Under the pieces are notes generated by a model. That model made no database searches and was not told where the DNA came from. It worked only from the letters and a program-made list of their open reading frames with translations. Below are positions 24,860 to 38,000 of a DNA stretch of 64,000 bases, piece after piece (the stretch's first letter is position 1; each line of letters starts with the position of its first letter). Position numbers and translations under genes: made by a program. This stretch comes from Lichenostomus cassidix (Eukaryota; Chordata; Aves; Passeriformes; Meliphagidae), in the NCBI GenBank assembly GCA_008360975.2, contig CM039211.1:48234077-48298076 (forward strand), given 5' to 3'.

Positions 24860-26525
24860 GTTAAGTAAACTGGTTTATGTTCCCATGTTTCAGTTTATTA
24901 TTCACCTTCTCTAGCTTTGACTAAATTTCATTGCTCCTGTATGTCTCTGCACAATTTTAAACATTAGATTATTGCCCTCAATAACATGAAAATTGAGAAG
25001 AGCTCTATCAGATTTTTTTCACCTCTTTGGTTTGCTCTACCATGAATTAGAGCTACAAAGTTGATCAAGGGATTGGACCATCTCTCTAATGTGGAGAGGC
25101 TGGGGGGACTGGGCCTGCTCAGCCTTCAGAAGAGAGAACTGAGTCAGGACCTCCAGTGTGTGTGAGTGTCTGAAGGGAGGGTGCCAGGTGATGGATTCAA
25201 GCTCTCCTCAGTGGTGCCAAGCAGTAGGACAAGAGGCAGTGGGCAGAAACTGATGCACAGGAAGTTCCACCAGAACACGAGGATGAACTTCTTTGTGCAG
25301 TGGAAGAGGTTGCCCAGAGAGGTTGTGGAGTCTCCCCTCCCTGGAGGTATTCCAGAACTCTCTGGACACAATCCTGTGCCATTTGCTGTAGGATCCCCTT
25401 GCTTGAGCAAGAAAGGTTGGACCAAATGACCCACTGGGGTCCCTTCCAAACCAATGCATTCTGTGATTTGGTACTTCTGTAATTATTCAGCAAAAATCTG
25501 TTGCATATTTTGTTCAGGTTGGCTTTTTTGGCAGTAACTTAGACTTCCTTAACAGTTCACTACCATTTAAATTCACTGTCTGTTGCTAATTAAAACGATC
25601 TGGTTTATTGTCACAAAAGAAAATCCTGTTACAGAGACTAGTGAGCTGCAATCTTCAGTAACTGAGAGGATGTGTTTACAAGCTGGAACACTTAATGCCA
25701 GGGCCAGTCAGGTCTAATTGGGATTAACCTTTAAGTATTTACAGCTACTCATAAGCTTAGGTGGAATTAGAGGGGAGCACAGTCAAAAAAGTATCAGTAA
25801 ACGTGCAAACAAACAAGTAATGGTAGAATCCCTTTTCTTAACTATAATGTGTATGCACTGCCCAAAGTAGCCTAAGTAAACTACAAATTAAACTGGCTTT
25901 ATGATTTATTTGTTTTTATGAATTTGTATGAGTACCTTGCAATTTTTTGTGAACTAACAATTATTGCACCCAGACAGGACCAGTGAGAAGCAAGAGATTA
26001 CTTACTAAGATGAAACAGTGCATTTCACTGCTTTAAACCATTTGTACTTACACATCTAGAGAATGTACTTAATTCCAGCATCTGATTGGCAGTGGCATTA
26101 AGTGTTCCTGCTTGTAAACACATCCTCTCAGTTACTGAAGATTGCAGCTCATTAGTTTCTGTAACAGGATTTTCTTTTGTGACAATAAAACAGATCGTTT
26201 TAATTAGCAGCAGATAATGAATTTAAACTGTAGTGAACTGTTTCTAAAGAAGTCTCAGTTTCTGCCAAAAACCCAACCTGAGTGAAATATGCAACAGATT
26301 TGTGAGTGAATAATTAGTGGTAAAATGAAATGGGGAGCAGAAAAAAAGCTGGTACAGCCCTTCTCCATTTTTGGGTTATGAAGGGGAACTAATACAGAGA
26401 GTTTGACACAGACATACTTCCAATCAAGAGGATTACAAGGAGCAATGAAAATAAGTCATAGCTAGAGAAGGTGCTAACAAACTGAATAGCAAAAAGCCAT
26501 GTAAAATGTGTGCTTACATGAATCT
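24860..26525. repeat. Large imperfect inverted repeat, CR1-interrupted
   Basis: The left arm (about 24860-25049 plus 25481-25700) is the reverse complement of the right arm (about 26093-26525). The inner part of each arm (25481-25700 against 26093-26315) is close to 90% identical by eye, including a long shared block around 'CAATCTTCAGTAACTGAGAG'. The outer part matches less well, but 'CACCTTCTCTAGCT' and 'TTTCATTGCTCCT' recur inverted at 26440-26480. The spacer, about 390 bases, shows little symmetry. A CR1 (25050-25480) splits the left arm. It could be a long-terminal-inverted-repeat DNA element or a local inverted duplication. No transposase frame is seen. Confidence 0.85.
25050..25480 (+). 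mobile_element. CR1 LINE 3' fragment nested in inverted repeat
   Basis: A 5'-truncated CR1: 'GGGCCTGCTCAGCCTTCAGA', 'GTGGTGCCAAGCAGTAGGAC', 'AGGTTGCCCAGAGAGGTTGT' and a 'GGTTGGACCAAATGACC' 3' end with ATTCTGTGATT near 25459. Its limits are set by comparing the interrupted left arm with the intact right arm. AATTA stands at both edges (25045-25049 and 25481-25485), a possible short target duplication or microhomology. Confidence 0.9.
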
Positions 26526-29500
26526 GATCTGATGCTTTGATTGTGTGCTTTAATTATGGTTGCTTTAGCTGGGTGTGTACCAGGCAGTTTATTTACATTT
26601 TTGAGTCTGCATACATCATTGATTTTAAGTTATGTGTAGTAATTTGGAGCAACTGTTAGTTTTCCCTACCACAAGTTGAGAAATGCTACTTGTCATTAAG
26701 TAGACATCAGCTGAGGTTATGCTATAGTTGCCACTATTTTCCTACCAGAGATAGAACATAAATTTTACTGTTAAGGTGTGTCTTTAATGTCAGTTGGAAA
26801 CAAATTCTGAAATAGCCTAAATTTTAGAAGAAGAGGAAAAGGAAATTATGTGGAGTACCAAAGGTGGTTTCAGTGGCTTAAGGTACATCAAGGAGTGATC
26901 TGATTTTTCCCAGTGAAGAAGCTGGTTGGATGCAGTGCCATATCTGTTCTAGTCTGCCATGGGTCTCTGTGGCTCTGTAAAGGCTGAGAAGTGAATTTTT
27001 GAAAGGTTCTGAAAGAATAGTGGGTTTTTTTTAAATTTGGGCGGTTTTAAAGTGTGTCCTTTTAATTTTGTTTGATATGGATTTAGCAAGTTCTTTTGCC
27101 TACTTTATATTATTCAAAATACTTGAATTATTTCCAGCACCTTAATATAGCTAGTAGTAGTACTAATATAGTAGTAATTTTTTTATTGCCAAGAAGACAG
27201 TGCACAGGCAGCAAATAAATTTTTTTTGTCTGCTACTTGCTCAGAAGAAAGGCTGTGACAGAAATTATGGAGCATTTGTTTTAAAGCCCTTGTCCCGAGG
27301 TGAAATGCCTGTCCCTTGTGATCAGCCAAAGCCAACACATCTCACCTTACTTGGAGGGTGAGACACCGTTGTGAGTGAAAAGGTGGTAATGATTGGGTTT
27401 TTTTGTCCTTAGAAGACAGAGGACTCATTTCCTTGGGTCCTTATTGATGTATATTAGTGTGTAACAGGGTATCTTCCACAACCTTGGAAATATGGACATG
27501 CAGACTGGTACTGTTGCACCTTAGCTCTGAGTTTAAGGTACAGAAGAACCAGCCTTCTCCTTTGCTCCTGACAGCAGGATCTACCATGAGCAAGTGGTGT
27601 TATGCTTTGCCACGGACTCCACCAACACACCTTTTCTTCAAAAGCAAAAAAAGCACACAATGGCTCTGAGTTTTTTCTGTGTGCAGAATTGAGGAAAAAG
27701 TGGGATCATCAGAAAATGCAGGATGTTTGACTTAGATAGAAATAAAGGGAGAATGTTTGGGGACAGTATACACATTGTAGGCAGACTGTGACCCATAAGG
27801 TGTGAGATTTTCTTTCTTAGTCCTGTCCATCTCTTGTCTAGTTGGATTGTAGACTGTCAGAATGGACACAAGGCCATGTCCACATATGCACACCACTTGG
27901 TAGTTACACAGTTCTACCATGTGTTCTCTTTATTCCTGTGTCATGTCTAAAAAAATAAATTGCAATAATCATATATTTAATGTAGTGATTTTTTTGTTTC
28001 TTACACCTTTAAGACAGATTAATGCAAGAGTTCATTGCATTAATCAAGACACATTTCCTTCTGATTTCTTGTGAGAAATCTGTACTGCCCATTAGACATC
28101 TGGCATTGTCAAGTTCAAGATCATTGCCAAAAACCCATCCATTGTGACTCAGTATGTACAACATTGCTCAGCTGCTTTGTGAAAACACAGAAGTTCATTT
28201 ATTCTTAATTATATTATTCTTCCATCAGTTTCCCCATTTTCTGCTTGGGATTTAAAACATTTGCATTGAGTTGCTCCCTTACATGCTCCATTATGTAAGT
28301 TACACTTTTTTTCTCCGCTAATAAGTTTTTTGTTGCTTAAAGATCATTCTGTTGTTTTGTGTGTCTTGTTCTAACATCCTGGACTTTTAGGATATGAAGT
28401 CCTTGTTAAGATCTACAAATGGTAAATACCTTGTATTAACCTCTAATACAGGACCTCTGGGTATAGAGGCACAGACAAGAAGGTGCTGGAAGTATTGAAT
28501 TAAAAAGTCATCAAAAAGTTTTTATCTGTTTCTAAAATATACGAATAAAGATATGAATAAGATACTTGTGGGGGAAAAAACCAACCAAACCAAAACAACC
28601 AACCATCACCACCATTACTAAAAAAACCCAGCAAAAAGAAAAAAACAAACCAGGGTTTGTCATTTTAAATATGGACTCAATTATAACCATTTCTGAGGAA
28701 TTTTTTTTTTTAATGTAGAAAAGAATAATAAGGTAATATGAGAATTGGTTCAGTATGTTGTGGTTGTTAAAGTTTCTGCTCCCAGGCTGTGGTTAGATGA
28801 ACATCAGCTGCTACAGCACTTGCTAGGAAGTCATCTTCACAGTGTGGTGATAGCACCAGTTTTCCAGGCAGTCATTCTTATGGTTGAAATGCTTTCAGAG
28901 GTTGTTTTACAAATTGATGCCACCCGTTTTTCTGTGTAGGCATTTTCAGTTTTCAAGGGCTTTTTCCTGTTTACCTGATCAGATTATTTATAGCCTCTTT
29001 CAAATTCTGTATCTTTTGATAGTGGACAGTGAAAAAAATAGGCAGTACCAATTAAAGAGGTTTGAGATATGTCTGAATTATTTCTCTTCAAAAGAATTAA
29101 AAATGGTTGAACTTTTACATTATTGTAAACACTCCACCCTTGGTAACAAGACTTCGGGCTTTTTGTAGACTCCCTGAGGAAGATGCAGCACAGCTAGCTA
29201 ACATGGCAGGCAACAGGCACCATGTATTTTTAAGGAAAAGGGGGATCTGGCAGCCTGTAACCTCTGAGTGGCAGCAGTGAACAATGTTCCATGCCAAGAG
29301 CAGTTCTTCCCACAAGGAGATCTACCCAGATACCTTGCCCTGCCCTAAAGAGGACCCCCCTGTCACAGCGGAAGGTGCTGTCACAACCCAGCTGTGATTT
29401 CCTGAATTTTCCTGAGCTTCTGGAACTTCCTGGTTTTGAAGGGTCTTTTGCTTGTTTGTTGTGTTGTCTGTTGTCATGTGTCACCATTGTTATCCCTGTC

Positions 29501-32500
29501 TCCCCCTCAGCCCCTTCCAGACTTGGTGAAGGAAAAAATGAATATTGTGGCCTGAAGAACAGTTATTCAGTGGCAGCAAAAGACTGGCTTTAAAGCATGG
29601 TACTTGTTATCTGGTTATTAATGATGTCAAATTCTTTTCTTATAAATGAAGCAAATCCACCTCAGGAGTTAGAATGACCATATGGAGTAATTTTATAGAG
29701 TAAAACTAGTCTCTGGCAAGTTTTATTTAAAAACCTTGATAATTTCTATCTCAGGGCTTGTAGAAAGCTTTAATTTTTCTCAGCATATTTCCATTAATTT
29801 ACCTAAGTACATAAAAAACTTCTACCTTTGACCTTTCCCTGTTTTAGGCCTAGATAAAGGACTGGATTACAGTCAAAAGGCATGTAATTATTATTCTACC
29901 AAATAATGAAGTCAATAGAGGTTTTGCAATACTAGATAAGCATATTTTTGCATGACATAAAACCAGAATAGTCTAAATAGTTGAAGCTAATTTTTAAGCG
30001 AGGTGACAATTTTTATTTCTTAGTCTTATGGATAGTAATTACATCTCATCAAAAACCTTGAGGTATTACTAGTTCATATTTTAAAAATTCTAGTTACTTT
30101 ACTTAAAATATTTAAAGACTGGATATTGCTATTTGCCTTAGAAACCTGGGAATAGTACCAGATGCCTATTAATCTGTGGTGCACTGTAGCTGCCCCTTTA
30201 AATGATATCTTTGTGAATGAGAAAAGCAAACAGCTGCTGAACTGCACTGAAAAAGTGATGTTCTTCTCAGACAGGATTTGTGCAGGAGCATATTCTAACT
30301 GGAATTCTTTCCACTGTCTCATGTAGGGATAGACTACATTTCTACTAGCCCCACCCATATTTAAAAAAAAATTTCTCTTCCTCTTTCTTTCTTTTTTTTG
30401 TTTTAATTTTTACTTTTCTTTTTCAACCCCTTTTCCCCCCAGTTATTCCGAGGCCTAAATTAAGTAGAAGAAACAACGCTTGGTTCTCCTCAAATGAAGC
30501 CAGGCCATCCAGATAAACTGACTGTTTCTGTATCTTACAGAGACAGCATGTTTGCTAACTCTGTAATGAAACATAATGAGAGAATATATTTTCCTTCTCC
30601 CTCTGGGTCTCATTTATATCTGCAATTAGTTAAAATAGAAGACTTTACCATGGCCGCATTTAGAGAGATTTCTGATTTCTCAGTGGTTTGAGAATCCTCC
30701 ACCCTATTTCCCCAAAACCTTAGTTATGCCAAATTAGCATCTCATAAAACAAGGCTGTCTTCTTTAATAGTATTGCCCATCTTTGTTGTGTTTAAGCATG
30801 TTTTCCCTTGATGTGTTATTTCGAAACCTTTTGATTTCCAAAGCCCTATGGAATTCAATTAACCAAGACAGTCATGCCTCTCCTGCATTGTTTTTGGATG
30901 TCATCATGTCTACCACTTGGCTGTTTCCTTTGAGTAATTTAGGGACAGTGATGCTTCTGAAAGTCTTAGAGGATGTGGCACAATAAATTAACCAAGTTCT
31001 CTGCGGGAGACGTGTCAAAAAAAAAGGCAAAAAATCTTCATCCTCTTTCAAAACCAGCTGATACAGGTTTGCACAGCCCTCTGCAGGTTCTCAACAGACT
31101 GTTCTGTGGGAGTATGGATTTGTCCCTTCCTCTGAGCTGACTGGAGCTCCACTTTGTGTGGTAGGAGCAGGAGAGAACTTTGTGGGAGGACTTTGCTAGT
31201 ACCCATCTACATGGGTAGTGTAGAAAGTGCTGGCGCTGACAGAGCCTTGGGCAAACCAGGCACCGTCTGCTTCCTGTAATAGTACCTCAAATTTAGGCAT
31301 AGTCTTTCCAATTGAAATGCATAGACTTATGCTTGTCACCCCAAAATAAGATAAAGGCAGAAAGCTGCGTAAGAAAATCCAGAGAAGAAAATGATAAATC
31401 TTTGGGGAAAAAGCCCTACCAAGTACTAACTTCTAATTTTCTGGAAAGCGCTTTACTCCACTAAACACCCATTCACCTCCTCAATGCAGCAGGGCATTGC
31501 AGGGGTGACAGGTATTGCAAAGCAAAACCCAGCAATTTTGTGAAGTCTTATACTTAGTTTCACCACCAGATGTGTGTCCTCTGGACTGCACACTTCTAGC
31601 ATGTACCTTGTGCCAGCTCTAGTGCTAGTCAGAGCTCTTGGCTCTGAGCTTGGTCATGAGTCAAGTCAGAATCCATCCCACTTCCCCAGAGAGTCACATT
31701 TGTGTGCTGAGTAAGCGCACAGAGCAGTCAAGATGATGCCAAAGTTGCCGTCTATGACATGGTGAGGCTGGGATGGTGGAGGGATGAGGGGGCAAAGTGT
31801 GTTGAGAAAAAAGAGAGTAGAGCAGCTGCTGGGTAAGCTGAGCTGCCCAAAGTGTGATGGCCTTGGTGCTCAGCGCACCCAGATGGGACCTGGTGGTACT
31901 GGTCACAATGTCTTCTGCTTCTGAGGGAACAGAAATCATTCTCCTCTGTGACTGGCAGCATTTTGTCATATAGCTATGAGTCTGTGGGGTACTCTAAGTA
32001 AGAGTTTTACCTTCTTGTGGCTGTAGTATATGAAAACTGGCTCTGGATTCCCTCCAAACTAAAGCTGCCAACTAAATATTGCTTGGGCTGGAGGAGGTTG
32101 GGTGTTTGGGAAGCCTTTGCTGCTTGGTCAGGGTACTTTCATAGCTCTTTATTGAAGCAGGGCCTGAGACACACTCCTTTCCACCCAGCTAAGTGCTGGA
32201 AACACCAAGCTGTATGGTCTATCTTTTATTGTCACCTTGTGGACCACCATTTACCTGGTGCAAAGTGGAAGAAATTCAAGTAGAGGGGTGCAGGAGACCC
32301 TCTCCAAGCTGCATTTGAGCAGCTGGAGCAGTACTGTGGGATCTGTGCATTGAAATCTTATTGAACAGATAAAGCATTTGTCAAGGACATTCAATTCTGA
32401 CTCCTGATTAAGACTCCTTTTCTTCTGCTCATATTTGGTGTGGAAAACCTATTTGGTTACATGTCTTAAAAAATGTCTACTTGAACACGTCCTTCAGGTG

Positions 32501-34475
32501 AGGCAAGTGGTGTGGAAAACAAAACTTGTGATCTTTGTCAGGTCTGAGGATGTGACCAAGTCCAGTCTCAGAAGAGTTAGTGCTCAGGCTCTGTTTTTCT
32601 GTAGGTGGCAAGAGGCTACTGATCCTGCCATGCAAGGCTGAGCAGCTGAATCCTATCTGCATGGTCATGCAAGTATGGATTCCTTCAGCAAAGAAATTGA
32701 TTTACAGTGTCCCATATCTTCAAAAGTTCAGTAATCACCAGATTTTAAATAATTTTAATGGATCTAATGCAATTTGCCTGTTAAAAATCATGTATAATTG
32801 TTTTCTTGCATACTTGTAACCTGTCACCTCACTGAACCGCAGTAAGGGTTTCCTGTGGTTCCTGGAAGCCTCTTGTCCTGTTGCTGTGCAGAAGGGCTAT
32901 GCAAATTCCCTAGAGCCAATGCAAAGAAGCTATTCTTTGTGAGTGCCAGGATTGTGCCTGCTGCATTGTGTGCAGTCCAGAACAGCAAACATCTATCACA
33001 TTGAACTCCCAGGGCTCAGCTGTGCCTTAAAGACATGGTTTAGCTTTTAACAGAGCTGATCAGCACACAGTGTTCTGACTGTCATTCCTAAAGAATAAAA
33101 TGACAGATGGGCTTATGATACATTTGTCTGGAGGTAGAGAATGAGAAGAGCAAGTTGGTTACTAATTACCTTCCCACCATTGGAAGGAAAAATGTCCCCA
33201 TGCTTGACACAATTCACATGGACATGTCAAAATTAATGAACTTTTTCACCCTCAGCTGTCCCAGAGTGAGCTTCACACCATTGTGTCCCATGTGGCCCTG
33301 AGATTTGAATGCAGCCATTTGCATTCAGCAGGGCAGCACAGACACAACGTGAGAGTTCAAGAGTTTTAAAATGCATCTCTGTCATCAGGATGCCTTGGAA
33401 TGGGAGTGCTGCTGAGTAACAGCCATGGGTCACATCTGTGCATTCTTACCACTGCTCCTTTTCGTTACAATTTTTTTCTTTAAGGCCTTTGTATCCAGTT
33501 ATCAATAAAATAATTTTTCTTTCAGATCTGTTATTCTGATTACTATTTCTAAATTGGTATGACCGTTCTTATGTAAAAAGAATATTCCTGATAGTCTCTG
33601 AAGTAATACATAAAACTGCAATTCCATTTAATTATTTTTGGTTTTATTTGTTATTTAAGTTTTGGGGTAAGTTTAGACACATGAGAAATCCCATCCAGCT
33701 GTGCAAGAAGACACAGTAATCTTACGAGATAAAGTAGTCCTGGGAGTGAGCTAAAGTATCAGGATTGTGTCCCTAATGGTTGTATATACCAGACAAATTA
33801 TCTTGATTTTAAATTATATTTAAAATTGGTTACAGTTAAGTGCTGATAAGATCCTTCATATGAGCAGTCTTTATGATTTACTACCCATTACATATTTCAT
33901 CTGATTATTTTTTAAATACTGCTTTAACACTTATGTCCCATGACATGTCTATTGTTCTAAGAATTCTATAAGTAAATACATTAAATACTGCAAAATAAAT
34001 TATCACTTAATCCTATACCTAGAAAGGATTTGGTTTGGACATGTTTTCAGAATTGATCAATGAGATTCATCAAGTCAGACTCCAGAATTCTTCACTAGTT
34101 CTCGTCATATTGAAAGATGATTATAGAGGTACTGGTGGGGAGAATGCTAAAAGCAGTGCATTGCTTGACTAGGCATGAAAATAGGAATCATTTGCAGGGC
34201 TGCATTTGAAAAATAAAATTGGAACAGTGAAGAATAACTTTCTGGCAATGGAAAGAGAGGCTGAAATCTTAAGAAGTATAGCTGCTGCTACTATTTAGGT
34301 AAGTGGTCTAGGCCATTTTCCTGGATTTGAAAGCTGGTGTAAAACCAATTTAAGTGATGCAGTCAGTATATTGGGTATTCTATTTGTTTAATTGTTGAGA
34401 TTGCCTTGACAGCCATAAGGTGGCTGACCCTTAATGACAGCAATTTGTTTTCCTTTTGTACAATTATGGTGGGTC
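26526..34475. other. Intergenic gap between convergent PUM3 and KCNV2
   Basis: About 8 kb without any recognisable gene. It is AT-rich with short low-complexity stretches (A/C-rich near 28570-28650, pyrimidine-rich near 30360-30440). The open frames here are short (under about 100 codons), unspliced and match nothing I know. No clear mobile element was found. Confidence 0.6.
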
Positions 34476-34481
34476 TTTATT
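34476..34481 (-). terminator. KCNV2: Candidate KCNV2 poly(A) signal AATAAA
   Basis: TTTATT on the + strand reads AATAAA on the gene strand, about 310 bases after the KCNV2 stop codon. It is the first canonical hexamer I noticed downstream. There is no strong GU-rich element, so the true 3' end could be further on. Confidence 0.4.
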
Positions 34482-34790
34482 GTCAATCTAATCAATAGCG
34501 GAGGGTTAGATCTTCATGTGGGACTAATTCAGTGTTTCTGTGTGTTTAATCTGAAGAAGGTAATTTCAGAGAGTTGATGAGCACTTAAGTGCTGCATACA
34601 GTCTATCTGAGTTAAAAAAAAATCTGTTGCTGTAATCTGAGACTTTTTAGTTTTGAAATCAACCCCCTTCAAAACAGATTTCACTATCTACTTTTGTTAC
34701 TTTTGGTCTTTTTAGTTTATCTTTTCACTGATCTGTTTTTTTTCTTTCTCCTCCTGCTTCTTGGTTGCCTCCCAGTATCCAAAGCACAAA

Positions 34791-35069
34791 CTATGATTGC
34801 TGTGACAAAGGCTGGGTTGCACCTTCTCCACAGCACTCAGATATTTTCCTCATGGCTCTCCGTGTGAAGTCGACCTTCCCTCTTTCTTTCCTGAGAGCTG
34901 TGTACTCGTAGGCCTTCAGCTTGCTGTAATAGTCTGAGAATTTGTTGTAGAGGATGGAGATGGGCATGCCATTCAGTATTATTCCAAAAGCAATGCAGAG
35001 GAAAGCAAACAGGCGACCAAGGTGAGTTTCTGGACACATATCTCCATATCCCACTGTAGAGATGCTCAC
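34791..35069 (-). CDS. KCNV2: KCNV2 coding exon 2 (selectivity filter to C-terminus)
   Basis: Acceptor CCTGTAG|GTG. 92 codons plus stop TAG (34793-34791). Encodes [20 protein letters not shown], then S6 [37 protein letters not shown] and a short basic tail ending PLSQQS. The residue after GYGDM is Cys. Confidence 0.97.
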   Translation of the reverse strand: MSISTVGYGDMCPETHLGRLFAFLCIAFGIILNGMPISILYNKFSDYYSKLKAYEYTALRKERGKVDFTRRAMRKISECCGEGATQPLSQQS

Positions 35070-38000
35070 CTACAGGCAAACCAACAGGCAGCTTATTAGC
35101 TGAGAAGAAATGCATAAACAGATATATTCACTGCTCAGGGACAATTTCAAGGTTTACACTTTTGTACTTTGCATTGTAAGTCTGAAATACTCTGTTCTGC
35201 TTTTTTTTTTTTTTAAACCATCTATTTTATGCAAAATATCCCCAATTAAAAAAAAACCCAACCCTCTCATGTAGTAAAGAAAGACAATGGTTTAACATCA
35301 TTCAGGAGGATTTTTAGATTTTTGCCTTCCAGAGGAGATTCCCAAACAATTTCCAGCCAGCCTGTCCAGAAGGTGAATTTTCTTGGCTGTAGTGGCTCCC
35401 TGACCATCAAAATCCATTAATAGCTGCAGCCCTGCTTCCTCATCATGTCACTTGGAACAGATGCTCTGTTTCTAAATCCAGTGTGCTGATAAAGTCCTGT
35501 ATTTGGGACTTATTCTGTGGGTTGTATTTTGAGTTTTACCTATGTATGTCATATGTATTTTAGGAATGAATGAAAAACACATTAAAATCTTCAGCTATTT
35601 ATGAAATGAATTTTCATAATATTTGCATTATAGGAAGACGTGATCCAGGACTTTGAAATTTCTAGATAAAATCCCCTTTAATGATTATATACTTACAAGG
35701 AACTGTAGCCTGGAAGTTTTTGCTTGCAGTGAATGGTTGCAACACATATAGTTATAGTGCTAAATAAATACCCAGGTGGGTAATTTTTGCTGAATTCCCT
35801 TTTGATGAAGGATTTGGGGGTTGTTAAAAATGTTTTGACTTTGGTTGTTGGTTTGTCTGGGTTTTTTTGGTGAGAGTGATGTTGTTTAGTATATTTATTT
35901 TACGTGACTCTGTCCATTTGGCCATCTCATGGTGTGCATAGCTTCATAGACATTTTTCTTCTCGGCTAACATAATTTTCTCTTTTTAGCCAGTGGTTATA
36001 TGAGGGAACTGTGTCATGGACGTGGTGCTATACCAAGTACTGAAATACTGCCATTGTAAAATTCAGAAAAAAATTCATTGGTGTTTGATTGTGCAGATGC
36101 TACATATGAAGGATGTACTCCCAAACAGTCAGCATAAGATAACTCCTGGTTTGCATACTTCCACTGCACTCATCTTGATATTTTATAATTTTTATACTTA
36201 GTAAATGTAAATTACTTTTCTCTGGCAGGTAAAACTTGCAGTTTTCTGTCACCTATCACTTTCTAGTCTGTACAAGGGATCTTTTTCAGCCAGTGAATTT
36301 TATTTAATTTTTTTTCACAGTGTCTCTACACACCGTGTGTATCTGTTAAACAGTAATCTAAAACTCTGGCAGAAATAAGCCACAGACAGCAGGACTTTCA
36401 CTGTGACGCTTTTGTGGCTTTAGCACTGAAATAAGCCTTCAGAAGGTCACCGTGTACAGTTTGCCATCCTCTAACATGCTAAATAGAATGATATTTCAAA
36501 TGAAAAAGCATTAGGGTACATGAGACAGCACTGGGTGAGCACATTTTTAGGATGCACCTGGTGCTTCCTGTGGAATAAAAAGGATTAGTCATTTGGTTTA
36601 ATGGAAATTAAGTCACTGGATTTGAATGATAATACAGGATAAATATCTCCAAAAATAAATACTGAGATGAAGGCAAGATGTTTATCTCTACCAGCCAGGA
36701 CAAAAACATTATCCTCTGGTAAGGTTCCATACAATTGGAATAGTCTTATACATTGCCTATAACAGTTAACTTCTTCTTCTACGTGTGTTAGATGGTGAAT
36801 GCTGTTGGATTTTTATAAAATTTGAATGATCTATATATTTTAATTTATAGTCTTAAAGAATGAATAGGCTTTGAAAAGTGTTTTGTACTTTGAAATTGCA
36901 ATGCCCATGATACAGTTCCTGTTTTGAAGACATTTTCTCAGCTAAATAGGCCTTTTTCACCTAATCATATAAGTTTCTTAGGAATATCTACATTATTACA
37001 GGGTCACTAGTTTGCGAAAATGATCCCTCAAAATTCTGCATACAACCTGTGTGTTCAGGAAAACAAAATATTAGGCTAATGTCCTTATTCTAGCAATGTA
37101 TGAATCACCAATGTTTCCATACAGCCTGTGTGTATCACTTATGGATGATCTTTGAAAGTCACATTACAGGTCACATTTCCTTTATTCACTGATTTTCCCA
37201 TCCTTCCATGGCCCAGGTTAAGGGATATTCAGCACAATTACATATATGCATGTGCACATATAAATGCATGCATCTATGCTTGTCTCTAAGGCTGTTTTTT
37301 CTGCCATGTGCGGAATCACTGCAAACATGTGGTAAACCACCACACCTCACTGGCCATTACTGTACCAGAAGTGCAGACTGTGGGCTCCAGTCTGCACTTC
37401 TGGTACAGTTCTGGGTTGGCCAGGAGAAGTGACCTTGGCTGGGTTGGGATTACTGTCCTGTGGGCCCCATATGCAGCTTGGTGCATCCAGTGTCTGTGCT
37501 GATCAGCCAGCATGCGAGAGTCCAACTCCTATCCAGTCCATTTGCATGGGCTTCTTTCTCCAGTGAAGTGAGTGGGACAGAGCCAGACCCAGAGCCAGGG
37601 GTCAGAAGTGCTCCTGGAGCCCCACATAAAAATGGACAATGGAGGCCAGCATCAGCTGCAGCAAAACAAAGTGCATGTGACAATAGGTTAAGACAAGATG
37701 TGGGTCCCGTGCCTTTCCTAAGCATCTGCAATGTCTAGCTACTCCCTGGTTTCCTCTAGGATGCTACAGATACACACATCTTCTGCAGCACAACAGAACA
37801 CAATTTCTTGTGTAAAACAACTGTTGGTGCTCACAGATTTTTAACGGCCAGAGTTCTGGGACAGCTTTCACTTTTAAAGTTTGAGTGATCTGACTGTACT
37901 TAATAGACTATTTCTTATCATCTTACAGTTGTGTGATGGGTCACAGAAGATCCACAGATAGAATAAGAATGAAAACCCTGTGTCCATCTTTAACTAGATA

